Shown: positions 5,501 through 7,202 of the stretch, piece by piece | Numbering within the stretch: position 1 is the first letter of the stretch | Layout: each line of letters starts with the position of its first letter | Assembly: GCA_016302215.1 (NCBI GenBank) | Contig: JAEDNZ010000097.1 | Span: 1-7,202, forward strand | Source of the DNA: Muribaculaceae bacterium | Lineage (GTDB): Bacteria > Bacteroidota > Bacteroidia > Bacteroidales > Muribaculaceae | Direction: 5' to 3' | Length of the DNA: 7,202 nucleotides | Position numbers and translations under genes: made by a program | The notes under the pieces: model-generated | Told to the model about the DNA's origin: nothing | Database searches by the model: none | The model's input: the letters and a program-made list of their open reading frames with translations, nothing else

Positions 5501-6175
5501 CTATCTGAGCAGAGGCAAGATGCTGCGGCGGTCAGCTACGGTGAGCGCAACGTCGCTGAATGATGTGATGTAGCCATCGCCTTGCATCTGTGTCAGCACG
5601 CTCTGCATCACTGCGGCCTCCACGCCGAAGGCCTCGCTTATGTTGGCGGCGCAGTGCAGTCTGATGTCAGTGGCGCGCAGCGGCGTCAGCGCCGTGACCC
5701 ATAGCGCCACGCGGCGCGCCAGATTGCTGCCACTGATGGCGAGCACGCCTTCGAATGCGTGCTGCGACTTCAGCGACAGCGTGTTGAGCATATTCAGCAC
5801 AAACACGGGGTCGCTCTGTAGCAGCATCAGATAGTCAGTCTTGGCGATACGCAGCACACTCACTTCGCCTATGGCCTTTATCTCGGCAGGCTGGCTCACC
5901 GCTCGCCCGAAGATATACTCCGGCAGCAGGGCGTCAGGCGCCCCGAGGGTGTATTGCAGCTCAAAGTGCGACACCTCGTCAGTGATTGACACTCTTGCGA
6001 GACCTGATATCAGCAGCGTGGCGCTGTCACAGTGGTCGCCGATGCTGACGATGCTCTCGCCGTCGGCATACTTGCAAAATTGCAGCTTTACCGAACTTAG
6101 AGCCTGCGCCAGCCGCTCGCGGCTGATGCCGCTCAGCAGCGGCATACTCATTAGGGTGTCAAACATTGTGCTCAT
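5501..6175 (-). CDS. Crp/Fnr-family transcriptional regulator
   Basis: The start is set at the ATG at 6175-6173, giving 224 residues, the usual length for the family. The same frame is open to 6283 but only by running into the transporter gene; the ATG at 6166 is an alternative, three residues shorter. Residues 5-120 fit a cyclic-nucleotide-binding-type beta-roll: FDTLMSMPLLSGIS at the start, then YADGESIVSIGD (36-47), LLISGLARVSI (54-64) and AIGEVSVLRI (101-110). Residues about 120-150 are the dimerisation helix, and 175-205 the winged helix-turn-helix (ANISEAFGVEAAVMQSVL then GDGYI). The segment that should bind nucleotide phosphate (86-100) lacks the Arg-Ser/Thr pair of true Crp, so cAMP is probably not the signal. 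The recognition helix is also short of the usual Arg residues. It lies 19 bases after the transporter stop codon with no promoter between, so it is cotranscribed and may regulate that operon. Confidence 0.88.
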   Translation of the reverse strand: MSTMFDTLMSMPLLSGISRERLAQALSSVKLQFCKYADGESIVSIGDHCDSATLLISGLARVSITDEVSHFELQYTLGAPDALLPEYIFGRAVSQPAEIKAIGEVSVLRIAKTDYLMLLQSDPVFVLNMLNTLSLKSQHAFEGVLAISGSNLARRVALWVTALTPLRATDIRLHCAANISEAFGVEAAVMQSVLTQMQGDGYITSFSDVALTVADRRSILPLLR

Positions 6176-6194
6176 CGTGGTATGTAATAGTGCT

Positions 6195-7130
6195 TTAGTT
6201 ATGGTGATTGGCGGCAGCGGCTCTGTCTCTCTTGGCCTTGACATAGAGCTGCGCCGAATTGATTGTATTCTGCCATGCCACATACGCCGCCGGGCCTACT
6301 GACGAGATAGGGTTCAGGTAAGTCAGCGACATCCAGATGGCGAGCACGGTGTTCTTCTGCCCGAGGCCCTGCGCCCCGGCTATCTTGTCGCCGCAGCGGC
6401 GACCTATCTTGCGCCCCGCCACAAACTGAGCGCAGCAAACCACCAGCGCCGCCCCTGCTATCGCCACCATCTGTGGCACACGCCCTGCCGGCTCGCTCAT
6501 GACGAAGCTCACGGCTCGCCCCACCACGATGATGAGCGACACCGCCCATAGGTAGAACGAGAGGCTCTGGTGCGAGGCTATCGCCCCATGCACCTTGGGC
6601 AGCACCCCGCGCAGCACAAAGGCGGTGGCCAGCGGCAGCAGTATCATCGGCGCCACATGGGTGGCTATCCTGCCAAAGGTGCTTCCGAAATCGGGCTGCC
6701 CGGCATCGCTGCCCACGGCAGCAAACATTATCGGCGCCGTGACCGCCACGGCGGCATTGCTCACGATGGAGAAGGTGGCCAGGCGTGCCACACTGCCGCC
6801 AAGCATACCCGTGATGACGGGCGCTGCCGTGGCCGTGGGGCACAGCACACATATCGCCGCCCCCTGGGCCACAGCCTCATCTATGGGGCGCAGCGCCAGA
6901 TACACGGCCACTGACCCGGGTATCTGCACCGCCAGCAGCAGCCATGTCATGCGCGTGATGCGAAATTCGTGAGGGTTGACCTTGCAGAAGGTTATCAGCA
7001 ACATTGTGAAAATCAGATAAGGCGCCAAAAACTGCACCGCATCTATAGCCTCATGAAACAGCACGCCGCAGAGCATAGCCAGCGGCAACATCCATGGCTT
7101 CAAATTTTGTCGAAACAAGGTGATATTCAT
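6195..7130 (-). CDS. Membrane transporter of the bile acid:sodium symporter (BASS) type
   Basis: The protein has 311 residues, almost all hydrophobic, with about nine or ten membrane segments (roughly 13-30, 33-50, 61-80, 88-108, 113-138, 153-175, 190-212, 217-238, 258-285). Two broken-helix motifs point to the BASS fold: CPTATAAPVITGMLGG (97-112), corresponding to the CPGGTASNVMT region of bacterial homologues, and GLGQKNTVLAIW (255-266), corresponding to the E-x-G-x-Q-N helix. The likely substrate is an organic anion or other small acid, but the sequence does not say which. By eye, the residues that hold sodium in the Neisseria homologue (Ser-Asn in the first motif, Glu and Gln in the second) are changed, so sodium coupling is doubtful. 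The start at 7130 has a strong promoter 20 bases upstream. The tail is short, basic and His/Asn-ended. The gene is the first of a two-gene operon with the Crp-family regulator. The family call is fairly firm; the substrate is unknown. Confidence 0.75.
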   Translation of the reverse strand: MNITLFRQNLKPWMLPLAMLCGVLFHEAIDAVQFLAPYLIFTMLLITFCKVNPHEFRITRMTWLLLAVQIPGSVAVYLALRPIDEAVAQGAAICVLCPTATAAPVITGMLGGSVARLATFSIVSNAAVAVTAPIMFAAVGSDAGQPDFGSTFGRIATHVAPMILLPLATAFVLRGVLPKVHGAIASHQSLSFYLWAVSLIIVVGRAVSFVMSEPAGRVPQMVAIAGAALVVCCAQFVAGRKIGRRCGDKIAGAQGLGQKNTVLAIWMSLTYLNPISSVGPAAYVAWQNTINSAQLYVKAKRDRAAAANHHN

Positions 7131-7149
7131 CTGTGTGATTTGCGCTCTG

Positions 7150-7180
7150 CAAAGGTAGCCAAAAATCCGCAGCCCGCAAA
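7150..7180 (-). promoter_or_regulatory. Promoter of the transporter-regulator operon
   Basis: On the minus strand, TTTG (7180-7177), a spacer of exactly 19 bases, and TACCTTTG (7157-7150) form a perfect match to the Bacteroidetes consensus TTTG-N19-21-TAnnTTTG, continued by CA. Transcription should start near 7146, leaving a leader of about 16 bases before the ATG at 7130, with no Shine-Dalgarno sequence. This is the best promoter in the window. Confidence 0.75.
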
Positions 7181-7201
7181 ATCATCGCCTCGCCGATTTT
7201 T
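7161..7201. repeat. AAAATC repeats around and upstream of the transporter -33 box
   Basis: AAAAATC (7161-7167) and AAAATC (7178-7183) are direct copies, and GATTTTT (7195-7201) is their inverted complement; starts are 16-17 bases apart. The middle copy overlaps the -33 box. They could be operator half-sites or part of a terminator from beyond the window edge. The sequence stops too soon to decide. Confidence 0.3.
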
Positions 7202-7202
7202 C

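Noticed and set aside
6176..6283. Upstream extension of the Crp-family regulator into the transporter gene
   Set aside because: The extra residues have no resemblance to the family, and the start at 6175 gives the normal length and N-terminus.
6199..6852. 217-codon minus frame inside the transporter gene
   Set aside because: A frame-shifted shadow with His/Arg/Gly-rich composition; the hydrophobic transporter frame is clearly the real one.

Overview
The window looks like chromosomal DNA of a moderately GC-rich member of the order Bacteroidales, probably near Muribaculaceae, although the family is a guess. The evidence is the promoter style (-7 boxes of the TAnnTTTG type, two of them with a TTTG -33 box exactly 19 bases upstream), the absence of Shine-Dalgarno sequences, a secreted protein with a type IX secretion-like C-terminal tail, a lipoprotein family typical of Bacteroidetes, and a Crp/Fnr regulator of the Bacteroidetes kind.

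Layout, left to right. Positions 1-88 are the 3' flank of the first gene and hold a perfect 13-bp GC-rich hairpin, probably its terminator. Positions 89-1810 (minus) encode a 573-residue secreted protein of unknown function with a Glu/Pro linker and a sorting-type tail. Positions 1811-2231 form a 421-base divergent regulatory region with a promoter on each side, several small repeats and palindromes, and an unexplained GC-rich block. Positions 2232-3314 (plus) encode ManC, mannose-1-phosphate guanylyltransferase, followed by a hairpin plus T-run that overlaps its stop codon. Positions 3380-5422 (plus) encode a 680-residue Ig-like lipoprotein whose own promoter leaves almost no leader. A 78-base convergent gap follows. 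Positions 5501-6175 (minus; Crp/Fnr-family regulator) and 6195-7130 (minus; BASS-family membrane transporter) form a two-gene operon read leftward from a strong promoter at 7150-7180.

How they fit together. ManC makes GDP-mannose for glycan synthesis. The two exported proteins are envelope or surface components. The transporter-regulator pair reads as a small self-contained solute-transport operon. Nothing shows that the four transcription units form one pathway. A speculative link is a Crp-like 16-bp palindrome upstream of manC in the same window as a Crp-family regulator.

I found no mobile element, CRISPR array, tRNA, rRNA or clear new defence or biosynthetic system. The most useful leads are the shared extended promoter motif TAnCTTwGCA on all four transcription units, the near-leaderless lipoprotein gene, the apparent loss of sodium-site residues in the transporter, and the small regulatory repeats between the secreted-protein gene and manC.
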